From Ruminococcus sp. (GTDB taxonomy: Bacteria > Bacillota > Clostridia > Oscillospirales > Ruminococcaceae): a stretch of 64,000 nucleotides of DNA. This document shows, one piece after another, positions 16,645 to 24,900 of the stretch. Position 1 is the stretch's first letter, and each line of letters starts with the position of its first letter. The stretch is taken from positions 1 through 64,000 of the forward strand of contig JAFUXL010000009.1 in NCBI GenBank assembly GCA_017470905.1. Direction: 5' to 3'. Both the position numbers and the translations under genes were made by a program. Below the pieces are notes generated by a model. It was not told where the DNA came from, made no database searches, and was given only the letters and a program-made list of their open reading frames with translations.

Positions 16645-17673
16645 ATGCCCGAAAAATTTCCCGTACTCATGTACACATTCGATATGACTTCAAAAGGCAT
16701 TCTTTTCAATGCGGAGGTTTCGGCGGAGACCCTGAATATTCTGGAAAATATCTACGCAAGGACAAATGAAAAATGCCGTCAGACATACGACAGCGGCAGA
16801 CTTGAAAACAGCCTTTTCTGCTGTTTCTTTGACGAGGGATTTTTCGTTTATTCTTTCTTCAATATCGGTTCGGGCGGAACGGTTTCAATGAAAGGAATTT
16901 TCGTTCCGAAAGAATACAGGCGCACCGCATGGAGAATTTATCTCAGGGATATAATGTACATGGTCGCCGCAGATGAGTTCAGAAATTCCCGTGTATATGA
17001 ATACAAGGTCGATTATGAATGGATATGCAATATATCGCAGCACGCAAGAAAATCGCTCGATGATGACTATGCCGCAAAGATTGACCGCTTTTTCGATGAT
17101 ATGCAAAGGGAAATTCCGCATAATTTCGCACTCACGGATTATCCCATGAGAAAGCTGCCCATTGCATTCAAAATGGAGAGCAAGGGAGCGAATATCTATG
17201 ATGAAAACTTTGAAGAGGGAAAAATTATCATGCAGGAGGCCGACATTAAAAAGGCTCTTGCCGAAATCAGCGAAAACGAACCGTATTTAAGCAGTATTTA
17301 CCTCGCAAGGACTTCAAAGAAGCATTTTATCGAGATGAAAAAGGAAGAACTGAAATTAATGGGGCTGAAAAAAAATGCCGTGAAAACCGAGAGTGAGGAA
17401 ATAGAGGCGGAGCTTAAAAATACTCCGGGCGAAAATATCTGGTTTGTGCTGGATAATTCCGAGGGCGGTTCTTTCTCGCAGCATTTCGATACCAATACCC
17501 TGAAAGACCTTGAGTCGGGCAGCATAAATTTCGCAACCCTGAGTACAGCGGTGAAAATTGCCTGCAATAAGCTGAAAGACAGAAAATCGGGTGCGGAAAG
17601 CTCCGACTCTCCGCAATCAGCCGAGGGCAAGAAAAAGGGCGGTTTCCTCGGCTCGTTCTTCGGAAAGAAATAA
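16645..17673 (+). CDS. Uncharacterised protein with basic amphipathic C-terminal tail
   Basis: 342 residues. The start at 16645 has a perfect AAGGAGGTG site located inside the end of the preceding gene; the longer upstream reading lacks one. No known family is recognised. Residues 1 to about 165 look alpha/beta; 165-275 are charged and helical; the last 35 residues are serine/lysine-rich and end KKKGGFLGSFFGKK. This lysine-flanked phenylalanine-glycine tail could be an amphipathic membrane-binding element. The gene is tightly coupled to its upstream neighbour, and a lipoprotein gene starts 16 nt downstream. The function is unknown. Confidence 0.65.
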   Translation: MPEKFPVLMYTFDMTSKGILFNAEVSAETLNILENIYARTNEKCRQTYDSGRLENSLFCCFFDEGFFVYSFFNIGSGGTVSMKGIFVPKEYRRTAWRIYLRDIMYMVAADEFRNSRVYEYKVDYEWICNISQHARKSLDDDYAAKIDRFFDDMQREIPHNFALTDYPMRKLPIAFKMESKGANIYDENFEEGKIIMQEADIKKALAEISENEPYLSSIYLARTSKKHFIEMKKEELKLMGLKKNAVKTESEEIEAELKNTPGENIWFVLDNSEGGSFSQHFDTNTLKDLESGSINFATLSTAVKIACNKLKDRKSGAESSDSPQSAEGKKKGGFLGSFFGKK

Positions 17674-17689
17674 TGCAGGATAATGACTT

Positions 17690-18961
17690 ATGTTCAGAAA
17701 ATTGAGTATTGCCGCCTTGCTTCTGCTCCTGATGACGGGCTGCGGCGAAGAAATTGATTTCTACGACAGCACTCCGCCCTCGATGTTCGCCGAGGAAAGC
17801 TCAAAGATTACCTCCTCCGAAAAGAAAAAGAACAGCCTTTTTGATGAGGACGTTTATGGCGACACGAAGGAAATTATCACCGAAAATATTCAGGAAAATA
17901 TTCAGGAGACGGAAAGCCCCGTCCTCCCCGAAACCGATAATTTAAATCAGTCCACATCGGGCTTCTGGAGAGATACCCTCTCCGAAGAGGATAAAGCCGT
18001 GTATGACAAGATGTACGAAACGCTGGTTTCGGGCGGTCTGACCGCAAGCTTTGAAAAGGAATATACAACCAAGGAACTGGGATATATTTACGACTGTCTC
18101 GAAGAAGACCACCCCGAAATATTCTGGCTGACCCTGACATATTCGACAAGGTGGAGAGATAATTTCTCGTCAATAAGCTTTAATTACATAAATGACGTAA
18201 ACAGCCAAAATCTCCCCGAATACCGCAGGGAATTTGAGGAAGAGGCGCAGAAGATACTCTCCCTCGTTCCGCAGGACGTTTCGATGTACGAGAAAATCCT
18301 TTTCATTCATGATTATATTGTCGAAAATACGGACTATGCAACGGACTATCGTTCAATTCCGTATGAACAGTCGCAGATGTATTACAATGCATACGGCTGT
18401 CTTGTCCAGCATTACTGCGTATGTGAGGGATATTCAAAGGCTTTTATGTACCTCATGCACAAGCTGGGCATTGAATGCGGTCTGACTTCGGGAAATAATG
18501 AAACTCATGCATGGAATTATGTAAAATATGACGGCGAATACTACTGGATTGACGTGACATGGGACGACCCCGTAAGCTATTCCGAAAACACAACAGATAC
18601 GGACGAAATATCGCACAATTATTTCTTCATAACTACAGACGAACTCCTCCTCAATCATTCCATAGGAGACAAATACAACCTCTTCGTTCCCGAATGCACG
18701 GCAACGGAATATAATTATATGCGGTATTTCGGAAATTATATGGAAAGCTACAGCTTTGAGGAATTTGACAGGATTTTTTCGGAGAAAAACGGAAACGCAG
18801 CAATAAAATTCGCAGACGCACAGGCATATGAAGATGCCGTCACTGACCTGATTAATAACAATCATATATATTCGACAAAATATTACACGGAGAATGCGAA
18901 CAGCAGTTATCTCTATACAAGAAACGACGAAATTTATATACTGCAAATAAATACTAAATAA
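17690..18961 (+). CDS. Transglutaminase-fold lipoprotein 1
   Basis: 423 residues. Lipoprotein signal with lipobox LMTGC (C18), so the mature protein is expected on the outer face of the membrane. A disordered acidic linker (about 25-85) precedes a transglutaminase-like domain whose triad is visible: C245 in CVCEGYSKAF, H273 in THAWNY and D288 in WIDVTWDDP. Bacterial members are proteases or peptide-crosslinking enzymes acting on wall-associated proteins; the substrate is unknown. It follows the cytosolic unknowns by 16 nt and so lies in the same transcription unit, which links cytosolic GTPase proteins to an extracytoplasmic enzyme. A close paralogue follows at 19150. Confidence 0.85.
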   Translation: MFRKLSIAALLLLLMTGCGEEIDFYDSTPPSMFAEESSKITSSEKKKNSLFDEDVYGDTKEIITENIQENIQETESPVLPETDNLNQSTSGFWRDTLSEEDKAVYDKMYETLVSGGLTASFEKEYTTKELGYIYDCLEEDHPEIFWLTLTYSTRWRDNFSSISFNYINDVNSQNLPEYRREFEEEAQKILSLVPQDVSMYEKILFIHDYIVENTDYATDYRSIPYEQSQMYYNAYGCLVQHYCVCEGYSKAFMYLMHKLGIECGLTSGNNETHAWNYVKYDGEYYWIDVTWDDPVSYSENTTDTDEISHNYFFITTDELLLNHSIGDKYNLFVPECTATEYNYMRYFGNYMESYSFEEFDRIFSEKNGNAAIKFADAQAYEDAVTDLINNNHIYSTKYYTENANSSYLYTRNDEIYILQINTK

Positions 18962-18987
18962 TATATTTTTTATATACCATGTGCTTT

Positions 18988-19012
18988 AATATCCCTCCGC
19001 CGTTGGCAGAGG
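18988..19012. repeat. GC-rich hairpin
   Basis: atccctccgccgttggcagagggat lies between the two transglutaminase genes, followed by an A-rich tail. A more degenerate cctccgcctttt fragment follows at about 19038. Confidence 0.5.
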
Positions 19013-19104
19013 GATAAAAATTCCTGTGCATTTCTATCCTCCGCCTTTTATTACCGACGGAAATCCTTTCAGGTACGGGGAAAACCGGGACAAAATATAA
19101 AAAT

Positions 19105-19132
19105 GGAGGCTTTTTTAATGAATATTAAATTA
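19105..19132 (+). other. Duplicated gene-start sequence (ghost start)
   Basis: ggaggcttttttaatgaata continuing as ttaaat repeats almost exactly the ribosome binding site and first codons of the lipoprotein gene at 20659 (gggggcttttttaatgaatattaaat). Here the reading frame closes after 15 codons. It looks like a remnant of recombination or duplication. Confidence 0.6.
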
Positions 19133-19149
19133 AAAGAGGGTAATTGCCT

Positions 19150-20238
19150 ATGTTCAGAAAATTAAGTGCTGCACTTGTGCTTTTGATTTTAATAACGGGC
19201 TGCGGCGAAAAAGTAGATTTATACGACAGCACTCCCCCCTCAATGTTCGCCGGGGAAAGCTCACGGGCTGACTCCTCCGAAAAAAAGGAAGACAGCCTGT
19301 TCGGTGACGACTACGACAAGACTGAAAATCCGGATAATCAGGGTATTAATATCATTCCCGTAGATAACGGCGGAGCGGAAATATCTGCCGGTTTGCAGAT
19401 GCCCGTGTCGGGCTTCTGGAGAGACAGCCTTTCGGAACAGGACAAGGCTTCATATGATAATATATACAATACACTCATGTCGGGAAACATTGATGTGAAA
19501 TTCGATGTAAAATATACCGCAGAAGAAATAGAACATATATACCAATGTTTTTCCGAGGACCACCCCGAAATATTCTGGCTGACTAAAGGTTATCTAATCA
19601 CATATGACGATACATCATCAGGTTTGAGTCTCTGCTTCGTGAATGATATAGACAGCGGAAATCTCGCAGAATACCGAACAAGATTTGAAGAGGAGGCACA
19701 GAACATACTCTCACGCCTGCCGCAGGATGCCTCTCTCTATGAGCAGATACTTTTCATTCATGACTATATAGTCAGGCATACGAAGTATGCAAGTGATTAT
19801 GTATCAATCCCATATGAGGACTCTCATATGTATTACAGTGCTTACGGCTGCCTTGTACAGCATTATTGCGTGTGCAGCGGCTATACAAAGGCTTTTCAGT
19901 ATCTCATGCATGAAATAGGTGTTCCCTGCGGAAGTGTTTCGGGCTTTGCAACAAGAAACGGAGAGGCTCATAAATGGAACTATGTTAAGTATGAGGGCGA
20001 ATATTACTGGATTGACGTTACATGGGACGACCCGGTTGACTATTCCGGCGACCCGATTGATACGAGCGAAGTAGCGCATACTTATTTCTTCATAACGACA
20101 GATGAACTTCTGCACAATCATGTGATAGGAAATAAAGACACTCTCGGTGAAGATAATCTCTTTGTTCCCGAATGTACGGCTACGGAATATAATTATATGC
20201 GGCATTCCGGAAATTATATGGAAAGCTACAGCTTTTAG
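19150..20238 (+). CDS. Transglutaminase-fold lipoprotein 2, truncated by TAG
   Basis: 362 residues as read. Lipobox LITGC; the triad is retained at C242, H274 and D289. It is strongly similar to the neighbour at 17690 over its full length. At 20236-20238 the codon TAG replaces the GAG found in the paralogue (SFEEFD becomes SF-stop-EFD). The frame stays open for another 66 codons to a TAA at 20437, and those codons still encode a tail like that of paralogue 1 (ends DDAYTLEIIIG). So this is a single-base nonsense change, recent or tolerated, removing only the C-terminal tail. The enzyme domain itself is complete. The start at 19150 is chosen by alignment with paralogue 1. Confidence 0.8.
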   Translation: MFRKLSAALVLLILITGCGEKVDLYDSTPPSMFAGESSRADSSEKKEDSLFGDDYDKTENPDNQGINIIPVDNGGAEISAGLQMPVSGFWRDSLSEQDKASYDNIYNTLMSGNIDVKFDVKYTAEEIEHIYQCFSEDHPEIFWLTKGYLITYDDTSSGLSLCFVNDIDSGNLAEYRTRFEEEAQNILSRLPQDASLYEQILFIHDYIVRHTKYASDYVSIPYEDSHMYYSAYGCLVQHYCVCSGYTKAFQYLMHEIGVPCGSVSGFATRNGEAHKWNYVKYEGEYYWIDVTWDDPVDYSGDPIDTSEVAHTYFFITTDELLHNHVIGNKDTLGEDNLFVPECTATEYNYMRHSGNYMESYSF

Positions 20239-20439
20239 GAATTTGACAGGATTTTATCCGCTAAGGGCGGAAACACAACAGTACGTTTTGCAAACGAAAG
20301 TGCCTATAAAGGGGCTGTTTCAGACCTGATTGAAGATAAGAATATATATTCGACAGAATATTTCTCGGATTATGAGATAAGTGCTTACAGATATGTACGC
20401 AATGATGACGCTTACACGCTCGAAATAATAATAGGATAA
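20239..20439 (+). pseudogene. Detached C-terminal tail of transglutaminase lipoprotein 2
   Basis: 66 codons in frame after the TAG, aligned to the last residues of the product of 17690 (EFDRI-S, Y-VS DLI, NIYSTEYF and YRYVRNDDAY). There is no start codon with a ribosome binding site, so it is probably not translated unless TAG is read through. Confidence 0.7.
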
Positions 20440-20445
20440 TAAAAA

Positions 20446-20478
20446 ATCCCCCTGCCGGCGGCAGGGGATTTCTTTCTA
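20446..20478 (+). terminator. Rho-independent terminator
   Basis: The stem atccccctgcc / ggcaggggat is followed by ttctttct. It closes the unit that starts at the 7567 promoter. Confidence 0.7.
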
Positions 20479-20582
20479 ATTCTGATTAAATTAATTGTTT
20501 AATAGCACCTGTCTTTAATAACAAATTATATATCCGTATTTTGTGCATTGTTCCAAACTTGCTGTATTTCCTTAATTATAAT

Positions 20583-20611
20583 TTGACATTAATGTAGTAT
20601 CATGTTATAAT
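20583..20611 (+). promoter_or_regulatory. Sigma-A promoter for the lipoprotein-actin-fold block
   Basis: -35 TTGACA (20583-20588), 17-nt spacer, -10 TATAAT (20606-20611): both hexamers are consensus. It lies 48 nt before the next start codon, making it probably the strongest promoter in the island. Confidence 0.88.
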
Positions 20612-20658
20612 ATCTTTATGCCGATAAAAATATATTAGTAATATAGGGGGCTTTTTTA

Positions 20659-22461
20659 ATGAATATTAAATCAATAGGCAGAACTGTTGTATCCCTGTCT
20701 TTATGTGCAGGAATGACTATGGCTTTCTGCGGCTGTTCCAACCCACCGATATTTCCCATAGCTGCTCTGCCCGATGAATTTAAAGAAGTTTATGACCCCT
20801 CAATTGAGGTCGTAAATACTCTGGAACAATCAAAAACAGTTACCGACGACACGGAAAGAAAACCCAATGACATTCTCGCCGAAAACAGCTTTGATGTATA
20901 CTACGACAACACGACAGGCTGTTTCCTCGGCTATATCAATGCCCAGAAAAAAGACAAGAACGACATCGGTTATCAGATGTTCGCAAAAACCATGACATCT
21001 TTCAAGGATACATTCGACTGCGCAAGCTCGTATACCACCTATACTCTCCAGCCCGATGACAAAAACACCCTCACATGGAAAGAATACGCAAACAACGTAT
21101 TAAAGGATTTCGGAAGCACAGTTGCGTATACAAGCAATACTCCTACCGCCGATTTTGCAGCGGGTCAGGCTCCCGTTACAATGTGGCTCGAAAGAGTGCG
21201 CAGTCTTATTAATGACGGCAGCAGTTCAACCATCGTCTATATCAGCGATTTGAACGAAAATTACGGTCTGCTCTCCGAAACAGGTGCGGAGGTAAAGGAA
21301 CTTCTCAATTCCAACCCCGAAAAGGATTTGCTGATTATTTCCTATACTCTGCCCTTTAAAGGTGATATATCCGCCCCGACCTTCGAGAACGAGGGCGACA
21401 GCAAAAGTCAGGTCGATACAAAGGCATTCAGCGAACCGGTAAACAGAACCTATTATGCCCTTGTATTCGGCGACCATATAACCCTCAAGGCTCTCTGCAC
21501 AAAGGTTGAAGAGGGCTTCAGGGATATTAATCTCCCGATGACTGCCTATATGTACCGTGATTTCTTCTACTCCGAGGACGAGACCGTCACCAGAGACAAG
21601 AGAGGCGAAAAAATAGAAAACGAGGACTTCCTTGCGGCAAATCCGCCTGTTATCAATATTGCCGACGCAGACGGCAACGTTATTTCCGATGAAAAACCCG
21701 AGGAAAAACCGCAAGAAGAACCCGAGGACGACAATGACGGCGATGACCTCTTCGGAGACGGCGGCGGCAAAAAGGAAAGCGCAGACGATGGCGGCGAAAA
21801 GCCGCAGGGTCTCGAAAATCTTAAAAGTTCAGGCGATTTTTCGAGATTTTTCGGCGAAAGCTTCGGCAGCGCCCCCTTTATGTTCATAAATACCGTTCCG
21901 TATCAGGGCAATCTCGGTGCTGCCGTGTCGCTAAAACTCGAAAATTCCGATATATATGACCTTGACAGCGAAAATGCCGTAATATATACCTATGTCGCCG
22001 AGGGCGGCGGCTCTTCGTTCGATGCGGAGGACACTCAGACGGGCTGGGTAAAGGCTGACTCCCTGAAAGGCGATATATGGGTGGCTTCAATAAGCGGCGA
22101 CACCGTGGCGGTAAAGCTCTCGGATACCCTTTCTGCCGAAACCGTGCCGTCAATCTTAATAAGCGTACCTGTGACATTTTCCTATACAACGGAAAGCGTT
22201 TCTTCGGATATAATAAATATAAGTCAGGAATTCAGGGAGTGGGTGAACAGTTGCAAGGTTCCTGATATATTGACCCCGGAGAACGAGGAGCTGAAGTATA
22301 CAAAGACCTACGGCTTCGACAGCTTTATCGACAAAATCACAGGCTACAAGTCAATGCCCGAAGAGGGTGACAGAATATCAGGCACACCTGAAACAGTCCC
22401 AAAGTCGGAAACAGTCAGCAGAGTAAATCTCGTGCTTGTGTTCGACGAACAGGCTAAATAA
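20659..22461 (+). CDS. Large lipoprotein of unknown function
   Basis: 600 residues. Signal peptide with cysteine C26 in FCGCS, so it is probably lipid-anchored. Residues about 75-340 form an alpha/beta domain with VYISDLNENYG near 195-205 and DLLIISYTLP, somewhat like a VWA-type core but without a clear DxSxS. A disordered acidic linker (about 335-385, EKPEEKPQEEPEDDNDGDD) joins it to a beta-rich C-terminal domain. There is no recognised family. It is the first gene behind a consensus promoter and is followed by a four-helix membrane protein and the duplicated actin-fold module, so it is a plausible surface sensor or receptor for that module (inference). Confidence 0.75.
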   Translation: MNIKSIGRTVVSLSLCAGMTMAFCGCSNPPIFPIAALPDEFKEVYDPSIEVVNTLEQSKTVTDDTERKPNDILAENSFDVYYDNTTGCFLGYINAQKKDKNDIGYQMFAKTMTSFKDTFDCASSYTTYTLQPDDKNTLTWKEYANNVLKDFGSTVAYTSNTPTADFAAGQAPVTMWLERVRSLINDGSSSTIVYISDLNENYGLLSETGAEVKELLNSNPEKDLLIISYTLPFKGDISAPTFENEGDSKSQVDTKAFSEPVNRTYYALVFGDHITLKALCTKVEEGFRDINLPMTAYMYRDFFYSEDETVTRDKRGEKIENEDFLAANPPVINIADADGNVISDEKPEEKPQEEPEDDNDGDDLFGDGGGKKESADDGGEKPQGLENLKSSGDFSRFFGESFGSAPFMFINTVPYQGNLGAAVSLKLENSDIYDLDSENAVIYTYVAEGGGSSFDAEDTQTGWVKADSLKGDIWVASISGDTVAVKLSDTLSAETVPSILISVPVTFSYTTESVSSDIINISQEFREWVNSCKVPDILTPENEELKYTKTYGFDSFIDKITGYKSMPEEGDRISGTPETVPKSETVSRVNLVLVFDEQAK

Positions 22462-22482
22462 TGATTGGAGGTTTATACTACT

Positions 22483-22983
22483 ATGTCAAACGCTTTAACA
22501 CACAAGGAAAAAAGTGAGGAAACCACTTCCATGATAATCGGTATCGCCGCAATTGCGGTGCTTACGATAATCTGCTATATTGTCGGATACCTTTATTCGC
22601 AGTCGGGCAGCTTCGTGGACAAATGGTCCATACACTTCATCTTCGCAAAGCACGGCTTCAGATATTTTTCCGCAGCCCTCAGCATGATTGCGGCAATAAT
22701 AATGTACATAATCGAATACAAGAAAATCGCAGGCAGAAGTGAAAACGAATGGTCGTGCGTCCCCAATGTAGGCGGCGCAAAGTACATCTACAGCGGCTGG
22801 CTCGCATTTGCGGTTATAACGGCAGTCGTTACGGCAGTTGTCGGATTTCTTATTCACTGCTTTGCATTCCAGTGGCAGCTCGCCCTCGTAAAGCCCCTCA
22901 TGATATGGGTTCTCATCGGTCAGGCAGTACTTACGGGCGTGGTTTTTGCGCTCCCTTTCTGCAAACCCCTTAAAAACGCTTAA
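22483..22983 (+). CDS. Four-helix membrane protein
   Basis: 166 residues. Hydrophobic segments lie at about 18-41, 60-83, 105-128 and 134-160. The start at 22483 has a TTGGAGG site; a TTG further upstream is ignored. No family is recognised. It sits 21 nt after the large lipoprotein and upstream of the actin-fold module, suggesting it is part of the same envelope complex. Confidence 0.7.
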   Translation: MSNALTHKEKSEETTSMIIGIAAIAVLTIICYIVGYLYSQSGSFVDKWSIHFIFAKHGFRYFSAALSMIAAIIMYIIEYKKIAGRSENEWSCVPNVGGAKYIYSGWLAFAVITAVVTAVVGFLIHCFAFQWQLALVKPLMIWVLIGQAVLTGVVFALPFCKPLKNA

Positions 22984-23049
22984 AATTTTACGTCTGCCGT
23001 CATGCCCACAGGCGGCAGACAAATAACATAATGAAAGGAAGTATTTTAA

Positions 23050-24885
23050 ATGCAGGTCTTTTCCAACTTATGGGGCGGTGAAGGGTACCTTACCGCTGCA
23101 TCGCTCATCACAATGGCTTCTGTCGGAATGTTCAGCGACATCAAGGATAACGGCGGCAATCTCATGGATATACGTTTCCGCTGTCTCGACTTTGCGACAG
23201 AGTCCCCCGACGACAAGAGATGGAAGAATATGAAAGAGGCTTATAACAAGTATTTCAAAATCATATTCGGAGACGAGGCAAAGAATTGCCTTGTGAATGA
23301 AAATATCCAGATGAACAGCTTTCTCAACCAGAAAAAGCCCAAGCTCAATCAGAAATACGCAAACCCCGAATTTCTTGCACTCGGATTTTCCGAAAAGGAA
23401 ATGGGTCTTGATATAAAAAGGGGTATATACGGAAAGCCCTGGATTGGTGAGGCTTACTATGCAGATACGAATTTTGCCCCCCTCTATAACAGTGCAACGG
23501 ACAGTATTGTTGTAATAAACGCAGGCGGATACAAGGGCGGCGGTACTGCTGCTACTTTTATCTACCTTGAAAACCGCCACCGTGTCAAGGAAAACAACCA
23601 CAAAGTCAAAGAGTGTTCAAGGTATGATGTAATAGTAGGCCCCTCGACACAGTTCAACAAGTACACAAAACTCCCCCACCCCGAAATATACGGCGACGCT
23701 TCGCTCAACGGAGATATTGATATATTCGACTCGGGAGAAATACTCGAAAGACTCAGAAATACCGAGCCTGTTTCTTCGGACAGCGGAAACCACTCCGAAA
23801 ATATCAAGTTTCTCGAAAAAATATGGGACAATATAGACAAAAACAACTATGCAGACCTCAACCCCAAGAATTATATGCCGAGGTTCATCGACAGAGTAAG
23901 CTCCGATGCAACTCTCAATGATGTTGTTCCTTTCATCAACATGAAGTACCCCCTTGTTCCCGACGGTGACTCATATGATTATGATGTTACAAGCGATGCG
24001 TTTGCAGCAGACGGTCAGAGCCACAGACTTCATATAACCAATCTCCTCAGTGCTGTTACCATTCAGGAAATAGCCATGAACCACGACAAAGGCGACTACG
24101 CTGCAGGTACTATCTACTCGTTCAATATCCCCGATGTTGAAAAGTACACTGTTGACGGAGTATTCAATGCCGATGATGCGGCAAAGGTATACAGATTTAT
24201 TGCATTCTCTGCAATAATGATAAAATATCTTTATAACTGTTTCTATGATATAACCACTCCCGGTGCTGATACAATGCTCAAAAAATGGGCTTTATCCAAA
24301 AAGCCCCTTATCGGCGATGCAAAGGTTATCCTTGACAACAGAAAAGAGCATGGCAGACGCAATTTTGCATTCGCAAACACTGTAACCGAATATCTTGCAA
24401 ACTTTGTTCATGAATACATAAAGCCCGTTCTCATTGCTTTCAAAGATGTTGACGACACATCGGAAGATGTGGAATTTTTCTCAAAAAAACAGCTTGCAGG
24501 AAGTCCTTTCTCAAACGGTCTTTACGGTATTGTAAGCGATTTAATCGACAGCGTTACTGTTGACCAGAACACAAGAATAAATATCAGTGTTATTAATAAT
24601 GCCAGGGCAATAAATGACACAATACAGAACATTCTCGCCGAAGTTATGACCAGAAACGGAAAGCTTGAACAGTTCTCACAGTCCCTCTCCACAATCAAAA
24701 GTGAACAAGGCGGAGATGATTTCCTTAAAGTTTTCCAGATAGGTATGCCCGAGTTCGGCAGTATGGACAAGGAAAGAACATGGAATGCCGATGTGAACGA
24801 CAATAATCTCAAGGAATATGCCGAGAATTACTGTCAGCAGCTCATAAGATACACCTACGACCACCTTAAGAACAATTTCATATAA
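23050..24885 (+). CDS. Module A, first protein (611 aa, possible NTP-binding fold)
   Basis: Soluble, 611 residues, no signal peptide. A glycine motif A158-G-G-Y-K-G-G-G-T-A-A-T after a hydrophobic strand (DSIVVIN) is in the style of the tubulin/FtsZ T4 loop (GGGTGSG) but not identical. The length and alpha/beta look are compatible with a tubulin-like protein; this is tentative. It is a clear paralogue of the product of 29775: both share FIDRVSS or FMDYVSS, PFINMK or SFINMK, IYSFNIPD or IYSFGSS, LKKWALSKK or IKKWAVRKN and EYIKPVLIAFKDVD or GYISPVLAVFEEID. It always precedes an actin-fold giant. The start has an AAAGGAAG site. The gap to the next gene is 15 nt, so the two are surely co-expressed. 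Confidence 0.75.
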   Translation: MQVFSNLWGGEGYLTAASLITMASVGMFSDIKDNGGNLMDIRFRCLDFATESPDDKRWKNMKEAYNKYFKIIFGDEAKNCLVNENIQMNSFLNQKKPKLNQKYANPEFLALGFSEKEMGLDIKRGIYGKPWIGEAYYADTNFAPLYNSATDSIVVINAGGYKGGGTAATFIYLENRHRVKENNHKVKECSRYDVIVGPSTQFNKYTKLPHPEIYGDASLNGDIDIFDSGEILERLRNTEPVSSDSGNHSENIKFLEKIWDNIDKNNYADLNPKNYMPRFIDRVSSDATLNDVVPFINMKYPLVPDGDSYDYDVTSDAFAADGQSHRLHITNLLSAVTIQEIAMNHDKGDYAAGTIYSFNIPDVEKYTVDGVFNADDAAKVYRFIAFSAIMIKYLYNCFYDITTPGADTMLKKWALSKKPLIGDAKVILDNRKEHGRRNFAFANTVTEYLANFVHEYIKPVLIAFKDVDDTSEDVEFFSKKQLAGSPFSNGLYGIVSDLIDSVTVDQNTRINISVINNARAINDTIQNILAEVMTRNGKLEQFSQSLSTIKSEQGGDDFLKVFQIGMPEFGSMDKERTWNADVNDNNLKEYAENYCQQLIRYTYDHLKNNFI

Positions 24886-24900
24886 AAGGAGTGATATGCC

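Noticed and set aside
20236..20238. TAG as a recoded amino acid (pyrrolysine)
   Set aside because: The paralogue has a plain GAG at this place, no Pyl machinery is visible, and transglutaminases are not Pyl proteins. A point mutation is simpler.
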